Shown: positions 37,390-50,461 of the stretch, piece by piece
Layout: each line of letters opens with the position of its first letter
Position numbering within the stretch: the first letter of the stretch is position 1
From: Cytospora piceicola
Lineage: Eukaryota; Ascomycota; Sordariomycetes; Diaporthales; Cytosporaceae
Reading direction: 5' to 3'
Length of the DNA stretch: 64,000 bases
NCBI GenBank assembly: GCA_023375675.1
Contig: JALQBC010000001.1
Location: 496,001-560,000, forward strand
The notes under the pieces: generated by a model
The model's input: only the letters and a program-made list of their open reading frames with translations
What the model was told of the DNA's origin: nothing
Databases searched by the model: none
Position numbers and translations under genes: made by a program

Positions 37390-38975
37390 AAGGAAGTTAA
37401 GAGAATAGGTATAAGTATACGGCCTTATTAAATAGCTTTAAGCAAAGGAGATTATAAAAGTAAACAGGTGTAATAACGATAAGCTTACTAAGTATAGGTA
37501 TAATAAAGACTTAACGGTTAATGTAAAATAGCTCTTTCTACTTACTTAGTCGGGTAAAGCTTAAAAGAAAATAACAGGTATACTAAGATAACGTTAATAG
37601 TACTATAGACTGCCGAAAGGAAAGGTAGAAAGGCTTAATATACTATATACTAGCTAATATATTTAATCGGTAGATTTTAAAGTATAAGAATATACGTTAG
37701 CCTTATTAAAATTATTAGTATAATTATCTCGGGTAACGATTAAAGTAATAAGTAACGTATATAAGTACTATAAAAAATCCGAAGTAGTTTAACTTACTAT
37801 TTATACTATATTAACTAAACTATCTCGAGTTACTATTTAACTTAATATTTATAACCTTAATATCTTAAACTAATACGTTACGATAAGCCTACGTTAATAT
37901 ATCTTAATTAAAAGAAAGTATAACGAAAACCTAGCTGTTTATTTACTTTAATAAAGAAAACTTAGTCGAAGCTTATCGTAAGCGAATATTTATATTCGAT
38001 AACTTCGACGATTAAGGTAAGCTATTTACTAACGAAAAACTCTAATTTAAGCTTTACCTTTTTAAAGTAAATACTAAGTTAGATTAAAAAATAAAAAGTA
38101 CGTTAATATCTTACCTTTAAGTAAATAAAAACGGATTAATAAATATTTTTTACTATTTAAACTTAACGTTCGATATATTTAGCTTAGTTAAAAAATATTA
38201 AATCGTTACTACGCTTTCGAATATATTTATAAACTAATACTAAATAGTTAAATATAATAGTATAGATATCGACGAAATTACTAGCTAAAATAGTAGTATA
38301 GTTTAAAACGCTTTTAACTAGCTTACTTTTTTAACGCCTTTTATACTTACTTTAACTTTTAGCCTAATAAAGTATAGTCGTTTCAGTTTTTTATAGCTTA
38401 ATATTTTAGTATATATAACTAAAGTTAAATAAGCTAAAAGAGCTTTTACTTTTTAGCGAATTAGTTTTATAAACGATCTTAAGGTTTATAATATAAAACC
38501 TTTTTACGAATTCGGAAACGATAATTATAAATAAGACTAAAATAAAACAGTTTTAAAGATCGGCTTTACCGTTTTAAACTAAATATAACAGAATAAAGAA
38601 TTAACGGTATTCTTATCGAGGTTTTTTATTTTTTAGCTCGAAGATAACTCTAAGGCTAAATATACCTTATAGTCCGAGCTATTTTAAGCCTATATAGCTT
38701 ATAATAAACTTTTAAAAAAGGTCGAGTAGTTTTAAAAGTAACTCGAAGTATTTTAAATTTAGTAAAAAATAGCTAATAAAAAGGCAAAAAAGAAAGAAAG
38801 TAATTAAAAATACTTTATAAATATCGTTTACTATATATTTAACGAGTTACAGAAAAACTACTATAAATAAAAAGTAAAGGCAGGTAAAGTATTTATATAA
38901 ATCTTAACGTTTATTAAAAAAGAGTAATACTTAAGTTTAAAAATATCGAAAAAATAAAGGCGATACGAACTTTAA
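37390..38975 (+). pseudogene. orf2 (B copy), coiled-coil protein
   Basis: It starts with RLQKELRKLREQVQVYGLIK, followed by NDKLTKYRYNKDLTVNVK. Later it reads PFIYFNKENLVEAYRKR-like sequence, IFDNFDDQGKLFTNEK and LQSELFQAYMAYNKLLKKVE, and a coiled-coil heptad region. The sequence agrees with C over most of this. Divergent from orf1. Function unknown. Confidence 0.5.
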
Positions 38976-39189
38976 AAATATAATATAAGAGTTTATAAGA
39001 CGTAAAGGCTTTTTACTAATAAAATTACTAAATTAAAAGTTAAAAGGTATCTGTTATTTATTTACTTATCTTTATAAAGAATTAATATAGTTAAATCTAC
39101 CTTTTAAGTTATATATCTTACTTTTTTAAACCCGATATTAAGTAACTACTTTAACTTACTATAACAGTTAAGACCGTTATAATAATTAA

Positions 39190-40660
39190 GAGTAAAAAAG
39201 CTTTAAGCTAAATCTTTAAGTTATTTAAAGCTTTTACTAAGTATACTTTAACTATTTAAATCGAAAACTTATACTAGCTTTTTTTTATACCTTTACTTAA
39301 AAGGCCTTATTATATAAAAAACTTCCGAAATATACGTAACACGCTTTTAAAACGGCTATTATACCTTACTAATATACTTTATAATATCCGTACTTAATAC
39401 CCTCGGGCGTAATTAAAACTAATATTACGCCTTTTAATACCTACTTACTACTATTATTATTATAGCCGATATATTTTAACTTCGGCTTATAAGCTTTTAT
39501 AATATATTTTTAACTAATAAAAGTATTATCGTCTTATAAAAGATATATATTAATATAAACGTTACTACTACCTTTTTTATTTATAGTTATAAAAAAAAGA
39601 ACTATATAACGGTAATTTAGGTTTATACTATAGATTTTAACGGTATAATTATAAAGGTATAGAATAAAATCCGGAAATTTATTTCTTAGCTATTTAAGTA
39701 TAAGGTTAACGAAATACTACGTATCGTTAAAAAGAGTTTTAATATAACTTACTATATAATAAAGAAGGGTAAGATTAACCGAAAGATCTTAAGCATCTTT
39801 AATAAAGACCTCGAGCTACCTACTATCTAGAGCTTTAACGATATAACGTTAAATAACTAGCTTATAGTCGTTAGTTAGCCTATAGTCGCCTACTATCCTC
39901 TTATTAGTTAGCCTGTCGCTATTTAGCTTATTATTAAATATTAAGTTATTAAACAGCCTATAGCTAATTAGCCTATTACTAATTAGCTTATTATTAATTA
40001 GCCTGTCGTTAATTAGCCCGTTGTTAATTAGCCTATCGCTAATTAGCCCGTTGCTAATTAGCCTGTCGCTAGTTATCCGGTCGTTAAGTAAACTATTGTT
40101 AAATAACCTATTACTAATCGTCCGGTTATAAAGTAGACTATTATTAAATAACCTGTCGTTAGTTGTCCGGTCGCTAAGTAAACTATCGTTAAATAACCTG
40201 TCGTTAGTTATCCGGTTATTAAACAGACTATCGTTAAATAACCTATTATTAATTATCCGGTCGTTAAATAAACTATTGTTAAATAGCCTGTAACTATAGT
40301 CCGGCCTATAACTAATAGTTTAGCCGGAGACAAAGTATACCTTAACTAATACTCGAGCTTTTCTTAAGACGTTAAACTTAGCTTTATAAATACTAATCTT
40401 TTTACTAGTAAACTAAATTATAAATAAAGCTAAACACCGACTACAGCTTATTTAAACTTAATAACTTTTAAAAAATCTAATTTTCCGTCCTCTCTTTTTA
40501 ATAACTTATATTCGTTTAGTATTTAATATAATACTACTAAAAAGCTTCGAGATATTATTAAAGTTATATCGCGAGATCTGTTTAAAACGTATCTGTTCGC
40601 GCCTACCTTTAAAAAACTTATATAAAAGCTAGCTATACTTATAAAAAACTAAACTCGCGA
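39190..40660 (+). pseudogene. orf3 (B copy), Asn-Gln-Pro-Val repeat protein
   Basis: Aligns with orf3 of C upstream and downstream of the repeat. The repeat core (39840-40310) encodes five-residue units Asn-Gln-Pro-Val-Val/Ala, later mixed with Ser-Lys-Pro-type units. FKKSNFPSSLFNN near 40470 matches FKKFNSISSFFNN in C. Function unknown. Confidence 0.5.
39840..40310 (+). repeat. 15-bp tandem array inside orf3 (B)
   Basis: Units such as attagcctgtcgtta follow one another with a 15-base period, most regular at 39960-40080. In frame with orf3. Confidence 0.9.
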
Positions 40661-40749
40661 AAAAAGATATTTTAAACGACTAAGCTATTAAGGATATAGC
40701 TATTAGCCTTAAAGGTCGGTTAGTCTGTATTTAAAAAAATATTAAAGAA

Positions 40750-42010
40750 GATATAAAGGCTTTTTTTAGTAGTTTTTTTAGATTTTATTTTACTTTATAC
40801 GTTATTATTACTACTTATAGCGTTAGCCTTACCGATTTTTTATTAAAAACTATAATTTATAACGGTTAAATTTAATTACCGAATACAGATTATAGCCGAC
40901 TTATATCTAACTTTATAATACCGTTTATCTATAAGAAAAACTTATAAAAAGTATTTAAATACTTAGCTTAAGCGTACTATATTTTAAGGCGAAATAAGTA
41001 AATTAACTTAATAAACGGCTTATAAAGTAATATTTTAAGTAGAAATTATTATAAGTAACCCGAGCTTTATATATATAGTATTAATAATAAACCTATTAAA
41101 CGGTTAACTTTATAATACTTTTAAAATATATATAAAATCGTAAATATATAGTAGTATTATTATATTACTAAGAATAAAAATCGATTAATTTAGTTTCTTC
41201 GCTATAAAATAGCTATTATCTTAACGAATTTCGGAATAAGGAATATAAGTTACTTTAAAGCTATATTAGCTTAAAAAATAAAACTTTTCGGGTTATATCG
41301 ATTCGAATCGATCGACTTAATCTCGAAAGATCGAAGTTAAAGCTTAAAAAGTAAGTATAGTTAAGCTAAATACGACTCGTTAATATATAGCTAATAAACC
41401 GTTTTATATATACCGTTATCTTTAAATATTAAGTTAAGTTATAACAGGGAATCGAGGCTTTTATAAGTATAGTAGATATAGCGGTAAAGGTTTTAAATCG
41501 GAAAAAAATAAACCTAATACTTTTTAAAATAATAAAAATAACAACTAAGTTAAATTAACTTAAATCGTATTATTTATAGTAATTAGTCGTTACGATTAAA
41601 TATAATTAGGTTTTTATAAAAGGAAAGAAGTAGTAAAAGTCGGTATACTACCGAAGTAAGCGATAATAGCTTTTAATTTTATTACTATAAAGGTTATAAA
41701 ACTTACTATAGTTATAACTTATAGTTTAACTAAACTTAAAAGCTCTTTTATAAAGAATTAAAAGTATATAATTTAGTTAGATTAGCTTAGGTTTTAAGTT
41801 AAGATAGATAATTTATAAGGTAGTCGTTAAGAAATATAATAAGTATTACAGTTTAATTATATAGCTAGTCGCCTTTTAATTTAACGACCCGAGAACGAAA
41901 GTATTACTATCTTTAGCTAATATAATAGTAAAGAGTTAATATTATATTAAAGTTTTCGTTGTTTTCGAAATTTTTATCGGCGTTTAATAATAGGCTAAAT
42001 TAAGTTATAT
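40750..42010 (+). pseudogene. orf4 (B copy), unrecognised protein
   Basis: A readable phase at 40880-41470 gives SRLISNFIIPFIYKKNLQ, NKPIKRLTLQYFQNMYKIV, MAIILTNFGMRNMSYFKAM, LFGLYRFESIDLISKDRS and PLSLNIKLSYNRESRLL. The region aligns with the A copy (13420-14680) through a further 500 bases. Convergent with orf5. Function unknown. Confidence 0.45.
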
Positions 42011-42399
42011 TAATAAATCGGGTTATAGTATAGCTTATAATATAAAATAGGTTTACTAACTACTTAACCTTACTTAAATAAAGTTATTTATATAATTTCT
42101 TATAGTTAGTTTTTAAAAGTCTTATTTATAAAGTATAGTATATAAAGTAAAAGAAATATAAACCGCTCGGTAAGCCTAAATTTAATATCTACTTAAATAC
42201 GTTTAAACTATTTTAGTTAATAACTAACTATATTATAGCGATTTAAATTAAAGTATATTATTACTAGTTATAGTTATCGCTTTTATCGCTTCGAAGATTA
42301 TTATTTTAACTACCGGACTTCGGTTAATATATAACTAATATAAAGCTTTTTATAAACGTATCTTATATTAAAAACTTCCTTTTTTTTATAACTAGCTTA

Positions 42400-44200
42400 T
42401 TAAGCTACTTTTTCGATTTAAAGCTATTGTTATACTTATAGTCTTTTTTATAAGTACTTTAAAAGTATTAAATCGTATAATATAATTTAATTTAAAAATA
42501 ATAAGTTAATTAATATTAAAAAACGCTAATATAATCTACTCTAATATAAAGTAAGCTATAAATATAATCTTAAAAGCTATATAATTTTTAAAACTAGCTA
42601 TATCTTTCGATATATTAATATATTAAATTATCTTATAAGATAAGGCCTTTTTACTTATACTACCTTAGCTACTTATACTTTATATAGCCGATAGAAAATA
42701 TATTATTCCGTTTAATTATAAAAATATATTTTTTTAAAAGCTTACTTTTCTTACTATATTAAGCTAATATAAAACGTTTTAAAAATAGCTAAGTATAGCT
42801 TATTAATATACTTATCGAGGTTATATAGTAAACTACTATTACCTTTTTAATAAAAGTTAAAAGACTAATCTTTTTTATAAAGCTAATAGTAGTTATAGAT
42901 AAAATCTTTAAACTTTTAGTTTTAAAGCCCGGTAAATAATTACTTAACCTTATATTCGGTATAGCTTTTACTTTTACTACCTTTACTACTTATTCCCTTT
43001 CTTTTATTTTTATTAAGGTTTAGATTATTAAAGATCTGTCGAACTTAATATAAGTTAAAAAAGGTATTAGCTTTTACTAAAAAAGCGGCTTTTAACTTTT
43101 TATAACTTCAGTTCTGTTTTTTTTTAATATCGGCTATAACGTTTACCTTTAAAAAGCTTTTAGATAAGCTTACCGGAGCTTTTATATTACCGTTTATTAA
43201 GTAAAATATTTTCTGTTTTTTTAAAATATATCCGGTATATCTTACCTTATACTATATAATAGGTAGTATATCTTTTTTATTAGTATTACTGTTATTATTA
43301 TTATTATTATTAAGTAATATAGTTACGGTTTCGGTTTAAATAACTATTTATTTTAGTCTTTTAACGGTTTATATTAAGGTTTTATTTAAGCCGGCCGATA
43401 CTTTAACTAGCCGTACCGGTATTATAGCCTTTAATAGTCTTTTTAAAAGCAGCGGTATCTTTTTAAGTATAAACTTCTTAATACTTTAAAACGCTAGGAT
43501 ATTTATTATTTATCCGGTAATAAAGTATTAACTTTTACTTATAAAATTAGCCCGGTAAATTTCTTTTTAAAGTATATATATTAGCGTATACTTAAATATT
43601 TATATAGACGTTATTTTATATATATTTACTTACCGAAACGAAAAAATTAACTAAAAGGTTAATTAAGTAAAGTATATTAAAGCTTTCGATAATAATACTT
43701 TATAGCTATAGCTTTATTATCTTACTTTATTATAAAACCTTTTAAATATTAATATCCGGATTAAAAATCTCGAAAACCTTTTAAAGTTTTCTTATATATA
43801 TATAATAACTTATAAATAACTACTAAAGCTGCTCTTTTATATATAAAAACGCCTTATTCTCTTTTATAACGCCGAAGTTTATAAACGTAGGTATAATAAT
43901 ACTTTTTTCGATTTATATATTCTTCTTTTTAATACTTTTCTTCGTCTTACTTTTAGCTAACAGTATATTAAAGATTAAGTCGAGGTAATATAATTAGGTA
44001 AAACGGTCTATAATAATAAAAAGTAGTTTTTATTTATTAAATATAAAGTTAGTTTAGTCGGAAGACTTAATAGCGGTATTATTAAAAAACGTAATATCGG
44101 TATTATTAAAAAACGTAATATCGGTATTATTAAAAAACGTAATATCGGTATTATTAAAAAATAAGATATCGGCTTAACTAAAGAGTAGCTTAAGTATTCT
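42400..44200 (-). pseudogene. orf5 (B copy)
   Basis: Mirror of A 11240-13030, with the 24-bp array at 44066-44161 and a poly-triplet run at 43292-43312 in the same relative places. Legible as in A but with more stops. Function unknown. Confidence 0.5.
44066..44161 (-). repeat. 24-bp tandem array inside orf5 (B), 4 copies
   Basis: Units start at 44066, 44090, 44114 and 44138; the last three are nearly identical. Complement of the array at 11333-11428. Confidence 0.9.
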
Positions 44201-45099
44201 TTTAAAGATAATAAGTACTATAACTTTATTTATCTACTATTCTTTAAAATATATAGTTATTTACTAGTTTATTTTAAGCTTTTTTAAAAAGCTTATAAAA
44301 AGTTTAGTTAAGTTTTTTAACTATTCTAGCTTATTTTATAGTTAGCTAGCCTTTATAAAGTAAACTAATAGGTAAGTTAAAATAAAAGTAATATCGTTTT
44401 AAAAGTATAGTAGCTTATAAAGCTAATAAGCTTTTTAAATAGTATTACCGGTAGTATATTTTACTTTAAGTAGCTTTTAAAGTTAGCCGATTTTCGGTTA
44501 TAAAGGCTTTTCTTAAAGTAAGCTAGCTTTAAATTACGTTATTATAACGCTATTTATAAAATCGGTAAAAGTAATAGGTATTAAGTAATAAGTAGGTATA
44601 GCTAGTAATAATAATATACTTATTTAGCTCGAGGTATAATTAATAATAATAGTTTATTATTCTTTATAGCTTTAAATAATAACTTATATAAGCTATTATA
44701 TAATATACTTAATAGGTTATTTTCTTTATAACCGAACGTTTTAAGCTAAAATATAAAATAAAAAAGGCTAAATAAGCTATAAATATAAGAAGAGATTAAA
44801 AATACGTTAAAACTTTTTAATAGTTAAAAATAACCGTTTCGAGGTTTTATAATTATACGTCGAGTAATAACGAAAATATACCCGAATTAATTCGGAACTA
44901 ATATAAACTAGTAAGGATTTTAGAAAAAGAAAGGTAAGAACGAAGAAAGTATATACTATTAAGGCGTTAATCTTTAATTTAAAGTTAAAATAGATATAAT
45001 TTCTTTTTACGCCGCTTATAAGTATATAGTATATATATAGTATATATTAAAAAAAGCTAATAATTTAAAGCTTTTTCTTAATAAGGTATTTTCGATCTT
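44201..45099. other. Intergenic region of B
   Basis: Counterpart of 10316-11239, with repeated tatatatagtatatatac motifs near 45030 and 45110. No gene seen. Confidence 0.45.
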
Positions 45100-46040
45100 T
45101 TAGCTTTTTATATATATATAGTATATATATACTACGTATTAATTAAAGTAAATAATTTAAAGTTTATCTTTAAATATAAGATATTATCGATCTTTTTTTT
45201 AAACTCTTATAAGCTTATAAATTACTAATCCTTGTATAATAACGTATATCTTTATTTATTTAAAAGAAATTTACTACCTTTAAGCTACTTTTTATTTTTA
45301 ATCGGTATAAAAAGGGTTAAATATTACTTTACCTTTTATTCCGGTTATAAGGTTCCGGCTATAAACGTCTTTTAAAAAGTCTTTAATAATAAAAGACTAC
45401 TAAAGATTAAAAGTATAACTAGCTACGAAAGTAGTAAGGTTGTTTAACGTTAAAGTAATAGTTAAGGTATAAAGTATAGTTAAGCTAATAAAAAAGCTAA
45501 CAGAAAATTAGCTAATAGGGAAAGGGCTAGTATTACTATAATAAGCCTTTTTCGTAGCTTTTATATTATTACCGAAAGGGCTATTATAAACGCTATTTTC
45601 GTTACGCTTTCGACTAAATAGGAAAAGGATATTAAAGCTAACTATTATTTAAAGATCGCCGTTATATATATTAGTATTAAACGCTAGGCTAATAGTAGGG
45701 GTAGATAGGAAGTTAATAGCTTTATTATAAGAGGTAGGTATACTTAATAAGCTATTAAAGTAAAGGTTAGTTTATAAAGCTTAACGTTTATATCGCTTTA
45801 TCTACTTACGGCCGTACCGGTTATAATACTCTTTCTTAACTTTAATTTATTATATAAATTACGTTAGCTTAAATAAACTTTAAAAAAGATATTTAAGTAT
45901 AACTTACTAATATAGTAATAATAGCTACGTTTAAAAACCGTATCTTTTTTAAAACTTAGTTAAAAATAATTAAGTTTAAGTTAAACTTTATAAGTAATGT
46001 TTTTTTAGTTTAAAACTATAGTATAAATACCTTAAACTTT
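45100..46040 (-). pseudogene. orf6 (B copy)
   Basis: Reverse complement aligns with A 9390-10315 (shared stretches include cgaaagcgtaac and aaaaaggcttattata). Carries the same Ser/Thr/Asn-rich tail. Function unknown. Confidence 0.4.
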
Positions 46041-46099
46041 TATATAATAATATTATAAGCTTTATATTTAAAGCTAATACCGAACTTCTATAATACGTT

Positions 46100-47400
46100 A
46101 TATATATAAGCTTACTAGTTACTATTCTCTTACTTTTCTTTATTTTTAAAAGTTTAGCTTATTTTCTTAGCCTTTTATACTACTTTTTCGTTTAAAATAA
46201 TAAAAAACCTTAAGTTTAAACACTCTTTATCGAAGACGTTATTATTAAGCTATTAGGTCGGCTATAAATACTAGGTACGAGAGGTAGTAACGGTAACGGC
46301 GCTTAGTTAGCTATTACTTAAAAAAGATAAAGTGTTTATATTATTAGGTTCGGAAAGGGATTCGGATTTATCCTTTAAGTTTATTAGCGTTTACTTTCTT
46401 AAAAAGCTGTTTAAAACGTATTTATTAGTTTAAACTTATAAGTAGTTATATATTAAAAGTATTAAAAGAAAACCGGGTTAATAAAATTACTAATAGTATT
46501 AAAAATATTAAAGCTACTCTATATAACTATAAGCTATAGCTTATAAGTCTAAAAGGTCTGTTTAAGGAAGGTAAAACTAAATACCTAATATATATATAGC
46601 CTATTACTTACTTCTTTTATATGTATTTTAAGTTTAAACTCTTACTAAGCTTTAGTAATACCGTACCCCCTCTTTTTTTAATACCGCGATCCGAGTTCTC
46701 GTTAATAAATTATTTCTTACTTTCGAAGTAAATATATTGTAGCAGTAAACTTAAAGTTATAGTATACTTTATAACGTACTTTATAATCGGGTAATAAAAA
46801 CCGGGGCGTTAAAAGGCTTTTTAACTATAAGAGACGTTTACTTATAAAAACTACTTTTTACCGGTTATTTAAAAGAATAGCGGTTAAGCCTATATTAAAA
46901 TTATTAGGCTTAAAAACTAATATATACTTTAGCTAATAGCTAAATTTTACTAGATTATATTATTAATTATCGGCGAGTTTTATATAAAAATAAGAATACG
47001 TTTATAACGTATCGCAATAAGTATTAAGTTTAAACTAATTTTTATAAGCTTTTAATATTTAATTTTATTAAAGTCTAAAAAACTAAAACTAAAGTTATAT
47101 ATAAACTTTATACTATATATTAGATAAAATTATAAGCTTTAATAATATATAACTTAACTTTATAAGCTAATTTCGGTAATATTTACTTAGCCGTTATAAG
47201 CTATAACTAACGGTTAGCCTTTTTAAAAGGCGAATAAATATATAATATAAACTATACCTTTTATATTATAATTTAATCGAAACAGCTAAGCTATTTAATA
47301 ACTACTTTTAAATCTCTTAAGTTCTTTAAAATTACTTTAGTAATATTTCTTAATATTAACAGTTCTCGTTATAAGTATTTCCGGCGAAATCTTATAGGCT
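46100..47400 (-). pseudogene. orf7 (B copy)
   Basis: Reverse complement aligns with A 8040-9330, including the segment that reads FSFSFLDLDKIKY in A. More stops than A. Function unknown. Confidence 0.4.
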
Positions 47401-48235
47401 AAGAGCGGGCTTAGCTATAATAAGATAGTTTAAATAAGTAAAGATATATCGAGTAACAGAAGTATAGTAGCTAATCGTTTAATAAAAAAGTATTATTTAT
47501 ATCTTAATAAATACTAGTATATATTTACCTTTATTAAATATAAATAAAAACTATTAATAGAAATAGGTATCGGATAATAATACAGATTAATTTTACTTTA
47601 CTTATATATACTCCTTTTATATATATATTTATAAATAAACTAGCCTCTATTAATATTTTCTTTCTCTATTTAATTAATATAATATATACGTTTATAAAAA
47701 AGATAATTTAGATAAAACGACAGATAATAACTTTATAGTTTTTTTAAAATATATTACAGTTCGGGTAAATACTCGTAACCCTTTATTACCCCTTTTCTAT
47801 ACCGACTAGCTAAACGCCTTATAAAAGTTATTACTAAAATCTAGTTTTAAAGTATATTTCTTAAAGAGTATAATTTACTTATATAGCTAGCTAAGCTATA
47901 TACGCTTCTTTATATAACTAACTAAACCGTAAAGGTTTACTTTTACTTAAAATATAATTAATAACTATAAAGCTTAAATATAAATATTTACTGCTTTATT
48001 ACTTTATTATTTTCTACGCTATCTAAAATATATTAATCCCTTACTACGGATCTTTTTTCGACTATTTACTTTTCGTTCTTATATCGTAAAGCCTTTTATA
48101 TTATAGCTTTCCGGGCAGCCTTATCCTTTTCTTCTGTTACTTTCCTTTTATATATGTGTGTATATGTGTATATATATATGTATATATGTATATATAATGT
48201 TTTTTTTTTTAGTTATAATTCTGTTTTTTATTGCC
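47401..48235. other. Intergenic region of B with a TG/TA microsatellite
   Basis: Contains tatatgtgtgtatatgtg near 48153 and further TATG units to 48200. The TG pairs have escaped conversion here, unlike the TA run at the same place in C. No gene seen. Confidence 0.5.
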
Positions 48236-50100
48236 TTTTTAAGTCTAACGTGCCTCTGTAATAACTAACTAAGAAAAGATATCTGTTAATTTTAGCTATT
48301 ATCTAATAGCTAGCGTTAGTTTCTTTTTAATAGTCTTCTCTTAATAGTTTTCTTTTAGTAGTTTTTCGTTTAGTGTTTTTTCTCTTAAGTAGGTTTTTAA
48401 AGTTTTTTATTTTTTAGTTTTTTTTTTTAAAAGAGGAGAAGGATCTTTACTAGCTATAGATATTAAAGTATCGTCGGCTTAATTAGCTATTTAAAGTCTA
48501 AGTTTAATACGGTTTTTTTAACGCTTTCGAAAACGTATTAAATAATAAAGTCTTAACGCTTAAGTTACGTTAACTTTATTAAAGTCTTTAACTAAAGCTT
48601 AAGCTTAAATTCTGTAATCTGTTAGTATTCCCCGGGTTAGATTTACTAACGGCTTAACTAAAATTGTTATATTAAAGTAAAAAAAGAAGCCTTTAAAGCC
48701 TTTCGGTTTTAATAATATCGATTATTAATTATTATACGTTTACGGTTATAAATTTAAAAAGCTAAGTCTTATTACCGTTACAGTTAATATAGTTATACTA
48801 ACTCGAAACGATTATTCCGGAAATTTCTATAATTAAAGTAGTTTATAGTTAAACACTAAATACTTCGTAATAATATTATCCTTTTAAAGTAACTATTATA
48901 TTGTTAAGTAAATATAAAAAAGTAATAAGTAAAATACGAAGGCGGAATTAACTTAATACGCTTCGATATAAAAGCTTAAGAGTTTATAACCGTCGTTTTT
49001 TTCGACTGTAGTTTATTAAACGCTTCTTATAGTAAACTAAAGCAGTTTACTTAACTTACGTTTTAATAATATATCCTTTTTTTAAGCCTTTTTTAATTTT
49101 ATAGTATATTATATTTACGCCGCTTATATAATAGTCTTTATAGCCTGTTTACTATATTCGACGTTAGTTATTAACCTTTCGAAAGTATATAATATAATAC
49201 TAAATATAGCTTTCGCGTATTAATAAGTACGCAGTAGTAAGTATTATTAAAAGGAAAGTCGAGGTAATATAGCTGAAAAAGAGTTTTAAAGTTCTTTAAA
49301 CTATAGTAGTTAGCGATTTTTAGTAATTCCCTACCTTTAATAAAATAATCCGGAATACTTTCTTTTTTAAAAACGGCTTTTAAAATACGTTAGTTTTAAC
49401 CGTTAAAAGACTATTTAATTAAGAAACTACTTCTTAAGCTAAAAGTAAAAGCTTTTTATATAATATAATCGAGCTCTGTCCTGTTTATTTTATAAAAACT
49501 ATCGAACGTATTATAAATTCTATATATATAAGGTTTAAAGCGTTTTTCTGTTTTTTAATATACTTTTAAAATCGTCTTTTTACTATATTAAATAATTATA
49601 TCTAATTTAACTTTTTTATTAATATTTATAATACCTACCTTTAATAAAACTAACTTTCTAATACTATATTTTTTAAAGTTTAATAAAATAGCTTTAGTAT
49701 CGATAATATAAACGTTTATACTACCGTCGATACTATTTACGATCCTTTTCTTAGTATAAGTCTAAGCTAGGTGTCGAGTTTAAAAGGTTATTTTAACGAT
49801 ATTAAATACTTATAATTATATATCTTTTACCGAAATAAAGTTTTAATAAGCTTTACTACCTTTAGTATAAACGTTTATTACCTTAAAGTTTATAAAACGT
49901 TATATTTTAAGCTTAAAGTATATTTTTTATCTTATTATAATATATAGCTTATATAAAAGACTATCCGAAAAAGGCTTTTTATAGCTACTTTAAGTATATA
50001 GACGGCTGTAATTAATATTATACTTATATCGACGTTACTAGTTATATAAAGCTTTCCCTTTCTTTTTATAGTAAAAGTATACTAAAGCTTAAGTTATAAT
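48236..50100 (-). pseudogene. orf8 (B copy)
   Basis: Ends SYYRGTLDLKRQ with TAA at 48238-48236. Its C-terminal 300 bases keep several TG and CA pairs and read well against A. Upstream it aligns with A to about 5340. Function unknown. Confidence 0.5.
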
Positions 50101-50461
50101 TCTTTTATAACGGCTATAAAAGTAAAAGAAAACCGAGCTCGAATTAAGCTTAGCTTAGTTTAAGTAAGATATATAGCTATACCGGAATAAGTAGCTTATA
50201 TAATCGGTAAAGTTAAATAACTCGACTTATATATTATAGTTTTTTAAAATCTACTTATTCTTTTATTTAATTTTATAGCTTAGTTTTTCTCGAATCTATA
50301 TAAGCTTTTCTTATAGTACTTATATAAGCTAGCGTTAGCCTTTTATAAAAAAAAAGCTAAAAAGCCGAAAAACCTATTTAACTTTATAGCTTAATAGCTA
50401 AGTTTTCGAAGTACTTTTAAATAAAGGTATTAATATAATACCGGTATATAAAATAATAGTA